In this document: positions 37,977 through 49,719 of the stretch, piece after piece
How the letters are laid out: each line of letters opens with the position of its first letter
How positions within the stretch are numbered: the stretch's first letter is position 1
Origin: Cannabis sativa
Lineage: Eukaryota > Streptophyta > Magnoliopsida > Rosales > Cannabaceae
Reading direction: 5' to 3'
NCBI RefSeq assembly: GCF_029168945.1
Contig: NC_083603.1
Location: forward strand, 21,762,001 to 21,826,000
Length of the DNA: 64,000 nucleotides
Notes under the pieces: generated by a model
What the model saw: only the letters and a program-made list of their open reading frames with translations
Database searches by the model: none
Told to the model about the DNA's origin: nothing
Translations under genes and position numbers: made by a program

Positions 37977-39228
37977 ATGGATGCCAGGCGAAACACCAGG
38001 AGCCAAGGTAATTCGGTTGGATCCAATGGTGGTCAGGGAGCTCAGATTTCCCCTTAATATTTGTAGCCAAGGTAGAGGTCCCAGAGGCAGGGCACGTGGC
38101 CGGGGAGATGTTAACCCGCCACAGGCTGCCCTAGATTGGGAAAATAGGTTTGCAGCGATGCAAGCCAGGATTCATGAACAAGATGAAGAGATTTGGTGGT
38201 TGAGATAGTAGGGTGCTCCTGTAATCCCTGCTCTAGAAATACCATTAGCTCCTGCCCCTGCTGTGCAGGCCGAACCTGTAGTTGCAGTGAACCGGATGGA
38301 ACCCCTGTAGGAAAAGTTCCGTGAGCAGGCACCTCTAGTTTTCTTGAGAGGTCCCGATGTCATGAAAGGCGAGCAGTGGCTAACTATGATCACCAGAATC
38401 TTAAACTTTATGGGCGTCACTAGAAATGATAGGGTGGCCTATGCCACTTTCCAATTTCAAGAAGACGCGCTGGTATGGTGGGACATGGTGTCCCTGACTC
38501 AGGATGTAACTACAATGACCTGGGAGAAATTCCAGGAGCTGTTCAATGCCAAGTATTACAATGAGGCAGTCAGAAGTGCTAAGAAAAAAGAATTTACCCA
38601 GCTAACTTAAAAAGAGAACATGAGTGTTACTGAATACACGACTCAATTTGATCGTTTGGTGCAGTTGGCCTCGGGAATCATGCCAACCGATTTCAGTAAG
38701 AAAGAGAAGTACTTGGACAGGTTGAATGCGAAGATCAGACACGATTTAATGATCACTACTGATGACAACACCACCTATGTTGATATGGTGGGTAAGGCAC
38801 TGCGAGCTGAGGGCTTGGTGGAGTGCACTTTAGAGTCTAGTGGGACTCCGGTTGTTGGTGGAGCTCCTACTCCTCCTACAACAGGCTATAGTAGGGGGGG
38901 TAGTAACTCGGCCACTGATCAGAAAAGAAAGGAACCTACTGCATCCAGCGGCTCGGATCAGAACAAAAGGGATTGTCCCCAACTCAAGACTGAAGCACCG
39001 AAAACTACAGCAAAACCCACTCCAGCAACGGTGTTTGCGATAACTCAGGCTGATGCAGAAGCCAGCCCTTCAGTGTTAATAGGTCAACTCTCGGTCAACA
39101 ACTCTTATTTCTCTGTGTTGTTTTACTCTGGGGCCACTCATTCGTATGTGGCAGCCAGAATTTTTAGTATATTCTGCATGATAGTTATGAATCAGGGTTT
39201 GGAACCCTACTACCTGGCAGAGAGTTAG
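37977..39228 (+). pseudogene. G1 gag with start of protease, broken
   Basis: Begins at ATGGATGCCAGGCG (37977), which fits MDARRNTRS, a usual gypsy gag start. A frameshift near 38060 and stops near 38206, 38308 and 38608 break it. The capsid is clear: RGPDVMKGEQWLTMITRIL, then ALVWWDMV, then FNAKYYNEAVRS, in the Retrotrans_gag pattern. The CCHC knuckle is reduced to KRDCPQLK; its first half is missing. Protease starts near 39070, and its active-site DSGA reads YSGA (TAC at 39124-39126), so the catalytic Asp is lost. The frame stops at 39226-39228. Confidence 0.88.
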
Positions 39229-39239
39229 TCGTCTCTAAA

Positions 39240-40091
39240 AGGTGGATTAGGTCTATGCCAATCAGAATTGAGGATAGAGAGTTAAGTGCTTACTTAATAG
39301 AAATGAATTTAGCAAATTTTGATATTATACTGGGAATGGATTTATTTTTGTCCAAGTACTCAGCCAGTAATGATTGTAAGAGGAAGATGGTAATCTTCCA
39401 ACCAGAAGGCAAAGAACCGTTTGTTTTTTTCGGATCGGTTCGGGGATCTCAGATCTCGGTAATTTTAGTACTAACAGTCAGGGAATTGTTAGGAGATGGA
39501 TGTCTAGGGTTTCTGGCCGTGGTATTGGATACCACTCGACCTGACTCTGTTTGGCCAGAAGACATCAAGGTGATTCAGGAATTTCTAGATGTTTTTCCTG
39601 ATTAACTTTCGGGCTTACCACCGGAGAGAGAAATTGATTTTGTCATTGATTTGGCACCTGGAGCAGAACCGGTTTCTAAGGCCCCTTACAGAATGGCTCC
39701 AGCAGAACTTAAGGAGGTGAAAATTCAACTCCAGGGGTTGCTTGACATAGGGTTTTCACGGCCTAGTGTGTCACCCTGGGGAGCTCCGGTATTATTTGTT
39801 AAGAAGAAAGATGGGTCTTTGCGGATGTGCATTGACTACTGGGAATTGAATAAGCTAACAATCAAGAATAAATATCCTTTACCTAGGATCGACGATCTTT
39901 TTGATCAACTTCAACGGAAGACGGTCTTTTTAAAGATTGATCTCCGATCGGGCTATCATCAGTTGAGAATCCGAGAGGAGGACATCAAAGACAGCTTTCT
40001 GCACTAGGTATGGACATTATGAATTTTTGGTTATGTCTTTTGGACTAACCAATGCTCCCGCAGCTTTTATGGATCTGATGAATAGAGTATT
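39240..40091 (+). pseudogene. G1 protease tail and N-terminal reverse transcriptase, truncated
   Basis: 39255-39605 encodes the protease tail (NFDIILGMD) and linker, ending in TAA. RT follows at 39651: [17 protein letters not shown], then [20 protein letters not shown], and [15 protein letters not shown] around 39930-39975. The YRELN motif reads YWELN. A 2-nt deletion at about 39985 (IPKTAF context) shifts the frame to a stop at 40005-40007. The other frame continues as [20 protein letters not shown] until E4 cuts it at 40091. The catalytic YxDD box lies beyond the break. Confidence 0.9.
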
Positions 40092-41949
40092 TGTTGGAAT
40101 TATTTTACCAGGATCGAGATTTACTAACAAGTATGTTTGATTGACATCCTAATATGAATTCTAAAACAATGAAAATAAACACATATAAAGTTTAGAAAAC
40201 CTTACAGTGGGTGCAGCAGAATAATATGACTCCTTCCATTCAGATCTCTAGCCCTTGATTCCTTTCTGTAGCAGAGCATAATCAAGATCTGAATCTGGAT
40301 CTTCTTTTCTCCTTCTTTGATGCAGAATTTCCATAGTCTTACATGCTATGATTGAGATACTACTTGATGTGTGTGGGCACTACTCATCACTTAAGGAATT
40401 GCGAAAACAGAGAAGAAAGAAAGAGAGAGAGAGTGGCGGCTTCATAGTGTTTGAGAAAATAAACAGTAAAGTGTCTATCAAACCTGAAGCCTTTACCTTC
40501 TATTTATAGAATACCACATAGGGTTAAAGTTGAATTATTTGGCATTTAAAAATGAAAAATAAAATGATAAATAGAAGCTTAGGTGGCCGGCCATACATAG
40601 AGGAAACAAGCCTTACACTTTTCCAACTTTCCTATTTCATCATTTCTAGTTTCCCATTTTCTCAAAAATTGCCAATTCTCTCTTTCAACTACATAAATGT
40701 CAAATCTAATTATTTAATAACTATAATTAATTATTAAATAATATATTATCATTTATTTTATTTATTAATAAAACTAATCAAAGTTTCCCAATTAATAAAT
40801 ATACCATTTAACTCTCTATTTACTGTTTTACCCTTGCTTAGTGAAAATTCATAAAGCAGACATAGTCTAACTTTTAGAATTATAATTGATTAATTAAAAT
40901 AAATTAACTGAGTCTTACAAGCAGTATGGTCTCAACTAGTATGGGGACCATGGGTCTATATAACCGAGCTTCCAATAAGTCGAACCGAATTTACCAAGTA
41001 AATTCCCTAACTTATTAATTCCTCATTGAATCCACACTTAGAACTTGGAATTGCACTCTCAGTCATATAGAACGCTCTATATGTTCCACGATATAGACAC
41101 ATCATTAGTTATCCATTGTTATAACCCTAATGTGATCAATGATCCTCTATATAGATGATTTACAATGTAAAGGGATTAAATTACCGTAACACCCTACAAT
41201 GTATTTTATCCTTAAAACACTTAACCCTGTATAAATGATATTTCAGCTAAGTGAAATGAGATCTCCACCATTTATTTTTTGTTTGGTTAAGCTCGAAGGA
41301 AATCATCCTTTACTTTCTATTCGCCAGATAGAAGCTATAGATTCCATATTTATGTTAGCGCTCCCACTCAATTGCACTACCGTGTTCCCAAAATGTACGT
41401 ATCATCCTGACCCAAAAGTAGGCTTAACTAACAAATCAAAGAACACGCATAACACTCTTGAGATTGAACCTAACCATATCAGGATTAAGATCATTTGATA
41501 TAGGATCAACATGTGATATTGAATTGAATAGATATTACGGTAAGTTTTAATATATCTAATCAAAGTTCAATAGCGGTCCCTTCCGATGTATACTCCATAC
41601 ATCCGATACTGGTAAACTTTGCCAATTTCCTGGAAAGGACATAACACTTTTCCAAGGTGTAAGAATACCTATCGCTGATTATACCATGTCAGTCTAAATC
41701 CAGTGTTCTGACAAATCATGGAATAAACTTTTGAACATATAATTAAGATTATATTCCACTGTACTGACAACACTATAATCTTTAACAAATTCATATGTTC
41801 TGGACTTAAAAAGAATTTATACATTATATACATATAATCATGAAATAAATCATGTGAACCATGCAACATAAAATGTTATTTCTGATCTTTATTAATAAGT
41901 AAATCTGATTATATTGAAATGAGTTTTATTTAGGGCACAAAACCCAACA
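40092..41949 (-). repeat. E4 3' LTR
   Basis: 1858 bp. TATA box (minus) 40501-40508; GGCCGGCC at 40585-40592. The LTR start reads TTTTGTGCCC instead of TTTTATGCCC. Polypurine tract adjacent at 41950-41965. Confidence 0.93.
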
Positions 41950-41965
41950 AACTCCCACTTGCACT

Positions 41966-43167
41966 AATATAAAACAAAAAGTGCATTTCAAATAATCATT
42001 AACACCTTAATATACAAATCAAGTGTAATAGTAGTAAACTCCTCGTAATAGGATCTGACAGGTTGAATTAACAACAACCTCTTCTCTACCATTACTCTTC
42101 CTTAATCACAAAATCCTTGATAATGTGAAATTCCTCTCTATATGTCTACTCTCTTGGGATACTGGATTTTATACTTTTGGCAACTACTTCTTGGTTATTC
42201 AGGAAGTGACACTAGTAGTTAAGGCAAGTTGGAACGGTGCCACAAAAGTATAGAACTTTCCTTAGACTGAATAAGTATCTTTCCTGCAACTTTTAACATT
42301 CAGTCTCTCTCTGGTAGACTAAGAGATTTCAGATAGGTTTTTACACTTCTCCAAAATCACTACTCCACCCCCAAAGTAATCATCATCTCATCAGCAGACT
42401 TTCTAACACACAGGCAAGTCTCAAAATCTGATGTGGTGTAGTCTAAGAGTTTTAAAACCACCCTTATTGACTAACATATAGTTCCTCTTCTTAATCTTAA
42501 AATTTACTTGATTGTCTTCCAATGTTCTTCTCTTGGACTAATCTGATACTTACTCATTACTCCCACTCAACAGCAGGTGTCTGGTCTAAGGCATACTAAA
42601 GCATATCTAAGACCTCTCACTGTTGATTTAAAAAATTCTTTCATGGCTTTATCTTCTCTGGAATAGTTGAGACTTTTCCTTAGATAAATAAAATCTATGC
42701 TTAGAAGTTGTGAAGCTTCTATAGATTGTCATTGGAAAGAAAATGCTTCAGCATCTTATTAAAGTAAGTTGCTTGCATTAGAGTAAGTAATTACCAGGTA
42801 TACCACAAGCCATAGGTTTAGATAAACTCAAACCTATAATACTAGGAACAGGAAGTTTTGTTAAGTGCATTGAATAGACTTATTAACAAAAATTTCCTTT
42901 TATGTCTTTGTAATAGAAAACTTTAGGTTACTCCACGTGGATGGATTAAACCATAGTTCTCTTGGCTTTCTTCTTAGTTTCTTATCTTGACAATCCATTA
43001 CTTGTTTAAACTCACAATAGATTTTACTCACTAGTGTCTTCCAAGTCATAAGAAGGTAAAGTTCCTTGAAACTCTCCCACTACGACAAGGTACCGTGAAT
43101 TATGTCTAAGAAAACTAAATGGTATTGACCTCTTCGGTTGTGTTTAGACAACAGAAGCAGTGGGATC
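41966..43167 (-). pseudogene. E4 decayed pol, RNase H and late RT
   Basis: Minus-strand remnants homologous to E2 6680-7870, with the shared TGA at 42567-42569 (read as TCA on the plus strand). Ends at the E5 insertion in the GCAGTGGGATC segment. No ORF. Confidence 0.75.
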
Positions 43168-44614
43168 TGTTGGGTTTTATGCCCTAAATAAAACTCTTTA
43201 CAATCTGATTAGTTATCAATATAAGAAATTTGAAGTGATTGATGTTTGCATGAATTTACATGCTAATGGTTTAAAGATGTTTATTACATTTACACACAGA
43301 ATCAGTTAAATCCAGATCATATGTTTATTCACAATTACAGTATCGTCAACACAGTGGAATGTGATTGTGATCATATGAATCAAAAGACTTGGTCCCTGTT
43401 TCATCAGTGTTATTGGATTTACACTAATGTGATAATCAGCGATGATGTGTACTTACACTTGGAGTAAGTGTTATGTTCTTTCCAGGACATTAGTAAAGTA
43501 TACTAGTTTCGAATGTATGGAGTATACATTGGACTGGACCGATATTGCAACTAAGTTAAGATATTACAAACTTACCGTTATATATATCTTTCCAAGTCAA
43601 TATCAGTAGTTGATCTTAAGATTAAAAGAATCTAAATCCTAATATGCTTAGGCTTAACTCAGGAGTACTATTCATGTTCTTTGATTTATTTGTTAAGCCT
43701 ACTTTTAGGTCAGGGTGATACGTATATTTTGGGAACATGATAGTATGATTGAGTGGGAGTGCTGAACATAAATAAGGAATATATAGCTTCTACTGGTGTA
43801 TAGAAGTCAAGTGATGATTCCCTTCGAGCTTGGCAAATAGAAGTAAATGGATGAGCTCTTGTTTAACTGACTAATTATTAGATCACTAAACACCATTTAT
43901 AGGTAGCTAAGTGTTTTAAGGGGCAAAATACATTGAGGGGTGAGAACGGTAAAGAAATCCCATCTTGATGTAGATCATCTATATAGAGGATCTTTAAATC
44001 ACAATAAGATTATAACAATGGTTAAATGAGATAGCATATTGATATCGTGGAACATATAATATGCTCTATATAAGTCTGAGAGTGCAATTCTAAGTTCTAA
44101 GAGTGGATTCAACGAAGAATTAATAAGTAGGAATTTACTTGGTAAATTTGGTTCACTTATTGGAAGCTCAGCATATAGATCCATGGTCCCCATTCTAGTT
44201 GAGAACATTCTGCTTGTAAGACTCATTAATTGATTCGTGATTGATCAATTATAATTCTAAAGTTAGACTATGTCAAATTTATGAATTTTCACTAAGTAGG
44301 GGTGAAATTGTGAAGAAAAGAGTTTCTACGTTTATTTATTTATTAATGGACTTTATATGTCTAATTAATAATTAAATTAAATGAAAATATTATTTAATAA
44401 TCTATTTTAGTTATTAAATAATTAGTTTTGGCATTTAAGTGGTTAGAATTGGAAAATTGGCATTTTTGAGAAAATAGAAATAAAATTTGATAAAACTTCA
44501 AAATCAAGTGGGGCCCACTAATACACCTTGGCCGGCCACTATTTGTGGAATTTCAAATTGATTTTTTTATTATTTTAATGCCAAATAATTCCTAACCTAA
44601 ACCTAGTAGTTGCC

Positions 44615-44622
44615 TATAAATA
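44615..44622 (+). promoter_or_regulatory. TATA box of E5 5' LTR
   Basis: TATAAATA in GCCTATAAATAGAAAG. This is the likely promoter for the E5 gag. Second copy in the 3' LTR at 55927-55934. Confidence 0.78.
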
Positions 44623-44946
44623 GAAAGTGATGGCTGAGTCAAATTACATGCTTTCATTTGTTTTCTGACAGAAATTTCTCTCTTCAGAAAAACTGAGCCT
44701 TCCCCACTTTCTATACCTGGCCGAAACCATCCCTCTCTTCTCCCTTCATCAATTTCGTGACCCTAGTGAAAGAGTAAGTGCCCACACACAGCAAGCAGTA
44801 ACTCAATCATAGATTGGAAGACTGTGAAGGATCAAAGCTTGAAGAAGAAGGACATTCGGGCTCAGATCTTGATTATACTCTGCTACAGAAAGGAATCAAG
44901 GGTTAGAGATCTGAGTGGAAGGAGACATTTATTCCGCTACATCAAT

Positions 44947-44952
44947 GTAAGG
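44947..44952 (+). other. Possible splice donor in E5 U5
   Basis: GTAAGG in ATCAATGTAAGGTTTTC, conserved at this place in the family LTRs. Paired with the acceptor-like TTTTGTAG at 51767 it would remove the whole leader. Inference only. Confidence 0.3.
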
Positions 44953-45066
44953 TTTTCTTAACTTTATATGTGTTTATTTTATCGTTTTAGAAAGTTCATA
45001 TTTAAGATGTTTAAACAACATACTTGTGAGTAGATCTAAGATCCTGGTAAAATAATTCCCAACAAC

Positions 45067-45079
45067 TGGCCTCAGAGCC
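45067..45079 (+). other. E5 primer-binding site, variant
   Basis: TGGCCTCAGAGCC two bases after the LTR. Confidence 0.87.
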
Positions 45080-45340
45080 ATGGTAAATGATTTACTTACA
45101 TGAAATTTGGACTTTAAAACGATTGTTTGTATGTTCTTTGGATGGTATCATGTTGTATTGAGTGTTATTTGATGATTGATTGATGTTTGTGAAATTTTCG
45201 TGAAACATAATTGTGATTTCGTTTCTGGAATTATTTTTATTGGATAGTATGGAAAAAATTAAGCAAGTTAGCCTTTTACAGAACTCAATTTGGATTTTAT
45301 TTGAATTAGTTATGATTTTTTGAAGATTTGACAAAATCGG

Positions 45341-45395
45341 GACTGTGCTGATATTTTCCTGCGATCGCAGAACTGTCCGTACAGTTTCGAATTTT
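45341..45395 (+). other. Short GC island, first E5 leader copy
   Basis: Contains GCGATCGC and CTGTCCGTACAG; same version as in E2. Confidence 0.65.
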
Positions 45396-45639
45396 TTCTT
45401 TTTTCTTCAATTTTTCATACTTTTTCATGGAATTAACTTCCGATTTTTTGTATAGTTTTGTATATATACTATTACTATTCCTAATTCAATTATAATTATC
45501 ATTTTGAATTAATTTTTTTTTTTAATTTAATTCAAGATATTAGTGTAATTTGAATTTGAATAGAATTAGTATTTATCTTTTTGCTTAAAAATCTATCTTA
45601 TTTTTAAATTTGATTATATTTTTTAAATTTAACGTCAGA

Positions 45640-45780
45640 TTTTATAAGATATTTATAATATCTTTAAAGATATTTATAATATCTTTTAAGATATTTTAAA
45701 AATATCTTATTTTTTAAGATATTTTAAATAATATCTTATCTTTTAAGATTTTTTTTAAATTAAATCTTTTTAGATATTTT
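45640..45780 (+). repeat. AAGATATTT cluster
   Basis: Many overlapping copies of AAGATATTT and its complement AAATATCTT in about 130 bp, absent from the second leader copy. Probably a local expansion of a self-complementary AT motif. Confidence 0.7.
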
Positions 45781-45789
45781 GACCTTATT

Positions 45790-46600
45790 TAAACAACATA
45801 CTTGTGAGTAGATTTAAGATCCTGGTAAAATAAATTCCAACAACTGGCCTCAGAGTCATGGTAATTGATTTACTTACATGAAATTTGAATTTTAAAACGA
45901 TTGTTTGTTATTTGGATGGTTTCATGTTGCATTGAGTGTTATATGACGATTGATTGATGTTTGTGAATTTTCGTAAAAAATAATTGAGATTTTGTTTCTG
46001 GAATTATTTTTATTGGATAGTATGGAAAAAATTAAGCAAGTTACTTTTTTACAGAACTCAATTTCGATTTAATTTGAATTAGTTATGATTTTTTGAAGAT
46101 TCGAATAAAAGATAAGGTGACTGTGCACCTTCACGCGCGCGCGGATCCGAGTCATCCTCGGTCACACGGACCTTGTTTGATGCCCCATTCCGCGCGCGGA
46201 AATCCTGCCAGCTCCCCTGTCTGCCGAGGTTACTCGGCCAGTCACCCAGGGACGCGCGCGCGGACAGTATGCTTGGCATACTGTCCGTACAGCTCCCAAA
46301 ATTTTCGTTTTTCTTCGTTTTTTCATGCTTTTTCATGGAATTAACTTTCGATTTTTTGTGTAGTTTTGTATTTATATATTTACTATTGCTAATTCAACTC
46401 TAATTATCATAATGAATTAATTTAATATTTTTTAAATTTAATTCATGATATTAGTGTAATTTGAATTTGAAATTAGTAAATATCTATCTTTTTGCTTAAT
46501 TATTTATCTTATTTTTAAATTTGATTATATCTTATCTTATTTTTAAATTTAAGGTCAGATATTAAATTTTTTAAATTAATTTTTTTTAATACATTTTGAC
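45790..46600 (+). repeat. Second leader copy in E5, with LTR tail and second PBS
   Basis: 45793-45842 repeats the last 50 bp of the LTR (ACATACTTGTGAG to CCAACA). It is followed by a second PBS with one more mismatch (TGGCCTCAGAGTC, 45845-45857) and a second leader start. The unit is close to 0.8 kb, and the junction carries the microhomology TTTAAACAAC. Confidence 0.85.
46110..46290 (+). other. Long GC-rich hairpin island, second E5 leader copy
   Basis: CGCGCGCG runs, hairpin GCCGAG-GTTA-CTCGGC (46223-46238) and a 12-bp perfect hairpin with arm CGGACAGTATGC and loop TTG (46261-46287). Quite different from the island of the first leader copy in the same element. Confidence 0.72.
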
Positions 46601-47158
46601 CTTATTTAAATTTAAAATAAGATAACTATAATCATGTAATTTTAAATAGATGTAAGATATTTTGCTAACTTTTAAATTTTGTTATTTTATTTATTTAAAT
46701 TAAATTTAAAATCTGAAAAAAGATATTTAATTTATCTTTTCTAATTTTTTATTTAATTTTTATTTATAAAATAACATTTAATTTTTGAAAGTAGTTAGCA
46801 AATTTTGAAATGATATTTAGGTTAGTTAAACCCAATTTTTCAAAATTGTAGGTTTAATTTTAAATATTTATTTTAATAATTTCGAAATTTAAATTAATAA
46901 TATTTTATTTTATTTTCAAAATAAATAATTATTTTTTTTTAAATTAAATTTTATTTTTATTTTTTTTTCGAAAAATAAATTAATATTATTATTTATTTTA
47001 TTTTTCAAATATTAAATATTTTTTTCGAAATTTATTTAATTAAAATTAAATAAATCCTACTTTCAACTATCCAGCTAACCTTGTTGCAGGAGTATATAGT
47101 TTTAGCTTGAGTGTAAGTTTTCAAAACCTATTATTACTTGATTGCAAATAGGCATGAT
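46601..47158 (+). other. E5 leader, AT-rich, no gene
   Basis: Poly-A/T rich; homologous to E1 25870-26330. Nothing recognised. Confidence 0.55.
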
Positions 47159-47163
47159 TACTT

Positions 47164-47222
47164 TGTAATATCCAGTTTATATACATATATTGGTATTTGG
47201 TATATTAAGTGTGATACAATTA

Positions 47223-47289
<67 letters not shown>

Positions 47290-49339
47290 ATTTTTATTGT
47301 TGTTGTTGTTGTTGTGCGTGTGTGACTAGAAAAAAAAAGAAAAAAAAAAGATATATATATATATATTAAATAGTGAGATAAATAAATAGTGAAGCATTAG
47401 ATTAGTTAGTTTAAAATTTAAAATTTAAATTTAAATCAGCATAATTTTATCTGATTAGTTAGATTTTTATTTTTAAATTTAAACCTATTATACGATATGT
47501 TATATACGTATATACCCTAGAACCCTAGCAGCCAGATAGTATCGTATTCCTTTATTCTCACCATCTCTCAATTTTTTTTATCCTCTCTATTGAACCAAAT
47601 CAATTGTTTTAATCTTAAGAGCTTCGGGATCAGCAATCAACCGATTATCGTAACGTGTCTTCGAAATCTTCAGGTAAAATTCGTAGTTGTTTTTATTTTC
47701 GTTTTCAGAGAAATAGGCTTTCACAAAACTATCATATCTCTCTCCCCATAGGTCCGTTTTCAGTGATCTAGGTACCGTTTTAAAGATAATTTAATGATCT
47801 ATATTTTTTATGAAGAAACTCTTTCCTAATTCTGATTATTTCGATGTCAAAAAAATTCATGTTTTACACTGACTGTTGATTTACAGTTTTTTTAAAATTT
47901 CTTTCCGATATTGCCTTAATAAAAGTGTGATATCTCTCTCGATATCTATTATTTTACAGCAATTCTTGTACTGTTAGAAAGATAATTCAATAATCCATAT
48001 TTTCTGTGAAGAAACCTTTCCCTAGTTCGGAGTTCTTACCAGTCAAAAGTTAGGATCTTTACTCGGTTATGGTATTTCGTTTTAAGTTTTGTTTCAGAAA
48101 AAGTGTCTTCAGTAAAAATTCAATATCTCTCTCACTTTTGATCCATTTTAAAAGATCTTTATCTCGTTTTAAAGCTTAGGAAAATAGCTACATTGTTTAT
48201 GACGAAAGTATTGTCTAGATCGGGGTGTAACTATTTTTAAAACTTTATTTTTGGGCTGTATTCAGAAATCGGCATGATCCAGGATTTTAAAGAAACTGTT
48301 TTGAGAAAACATGCATAACTCCTAGGTTATAGCTCCGATTTTGATGATCTTTATACCGTTAGAAAGGTCTTTCAATTAACTAAAAACTTTGTGAACAGTA
48401 GGACTTCTAATTCAAACATTTTATAAGTCAAATTCTAGGCTAAAGTTGCTGTACAGTAAGAGTAATAAATATATTGAGTTTATCGGTGGACTAAGGGTTT
48501 CGTCAAATGTTATAGGGCCTAGAAGGTATTGTAGGAGTTAATTACAGTGGAGTTGAGGTAAGGAAAAATAATTATACTTTATATTTGCTTTTTATATGGT
48601 TTGAGTATCTAGTATGACTGCTTGAATAAATTGTATTGAAACTGTGAAATGTGATAGTTTCGGTGAAATATTAGTGTTTTGTCGATGGATTGTATATGGT
48701 TGTTTAATCATGTTCCAGGTACTTGGAAGTGGTTGGAAACCACACATGTATGGTGATGTGGTAAGTGAGGCAGTGTACGTAAGGGTGCACTGGTTATTGG
48801 TACTGCGTTCTGGTTAAGAACGTAAGACACTCCAGATTTGTATGGAAGCTGGAGTGTGAGTGTGTGGTATTTCAGTATTTGTGTGGCTGCCTCTATTTAT
48901 ACTTATGATTAGTTTGTTGTATGTTTGATGTATATGTTTGTGCTATGATGTGTGAATGCTGGTACATGGTATTTTGTTTTTCCTTACTGGGCTTTGCAGC
49001 TCACCCCTTATTTACCCCCTATGTGCAGATAAGTAAGCCTGTAAGCTTTCGGTGACAAGTTGAGTCTTGGCAGCATGGGGTGTATCTCGTGTGATCATGT
49101 AACTGCGTGTGGTCTTGGCCATCTTCCGCTGAAAGTTTTTTTTTTAATTTATTAAACTTATCGAGGATGTTGTCGTTTAAATTTTCTATTACTTTTCCCT
49201 AAGTGGTAATACTTTATTTTCAACTGGGTACCCATGTTTTTGAAAATTGTTTTGTTTTTTTTTTTTAATAAAGGCAACATTAGTATCTTAACGCCAATTT
49301 ATTTATGGCATCTTATTTTACGTAAGTAAGGGCGTTACA
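47164..49339 (+). mobile_element. Solo LTR of a gypsy-type element
   Basis: 2176 bp from TGTAATATCC to GGGCGTTACA, flanked on both sides by TACTT (47159-47163 and 49340-49344). No PBS, interior or second LTR, hence a solo LTR left by LTR-LTR recombination. Its 3' part (CCTTACTGGGCTTTGCAGCTCA, broken here as CCTTACTGGG and TTTGCAGCTCA, near 48990) resembles G1 near 37320-37340, so it is a distant relative on the same strand. No ORF other than the microsatellite's. Confidence 0.92.
47222..47289 (+). repeat. (ATT)n microsatellite
   Basis: About 22 trinucleotide units inside the solo LTR, followed by a short GTT run. It gives a meaningless poly-leucine frame. Confidence 0.97.
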
Positions 49340-49625
49340 TACTTTTTTCCAGATCTAATGATCTGATGACTCCCTTGGTCAAGTTAATAATTTGTAACAG
49401 GTAAATTTTACAATCTTCTTTCATATGTGTATGACCTAGCAACATGATAGGATCCATCCAAGTGTGTACCTGTGTGAGCCTATGTGTTCATTTTATTATA
49501 TAGATGCATATAGGTTGTTGCTAAATAAAATGTCACATTATGATAGATTTTATTTAGGTCCATTTAGTTATTGGACCTATTCAATTAATAACAGTTATTT
49601 ATTTTAAGGTTAAATTCCTCTCTTT

Positions 49626-49719
49626 TGGGCCTTGTGTGAGAGTTGGGAGCCATAGAAGTGGGTACGACATACTGAACCCAGCACCCCCTCACATGAACTA
49701 CCCCAATTGTGAAGGCCCA
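49626..49719 (+). ncRNA. Conserved 94-nt structured block (E5 copy)
   Basis: Reference copy for the helices: 1-8 / 87-94 (TGGGCCTT / AAGGCCCA), 10-15 / 63-68 (TGTGAG / CTCACA), 34-38 / 51-55 (TGGGT / ACCCA). An alternative pairing TTGGG (18-22) / CCCAA (77-81) would give a pseudoknot-like arrangement. 94 nt is not a multiple of three. Confidence 0.6.

Larger units (their letters stand above)
43168..45064 (+). repeat. E5 5' LTR
   Basis: TGTTGGGTTTTATGCCC to TTCCCAACA. GGCCGGCC at 44530-44537, TATA box at 44615. Differs from the partner LTR at scattered sites, about one per cent by eye. Confidence 0.95.

Noticed and set aside
38111..38420. Minus-strand ORFs in the gypsy gag region
   Set aside because: Antisense shadows of gag.
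47138..47329. ORF with a poly-leucine run
   Set aside because: It is the (ATT)n microsatellite of the solo LTR read in one frame.
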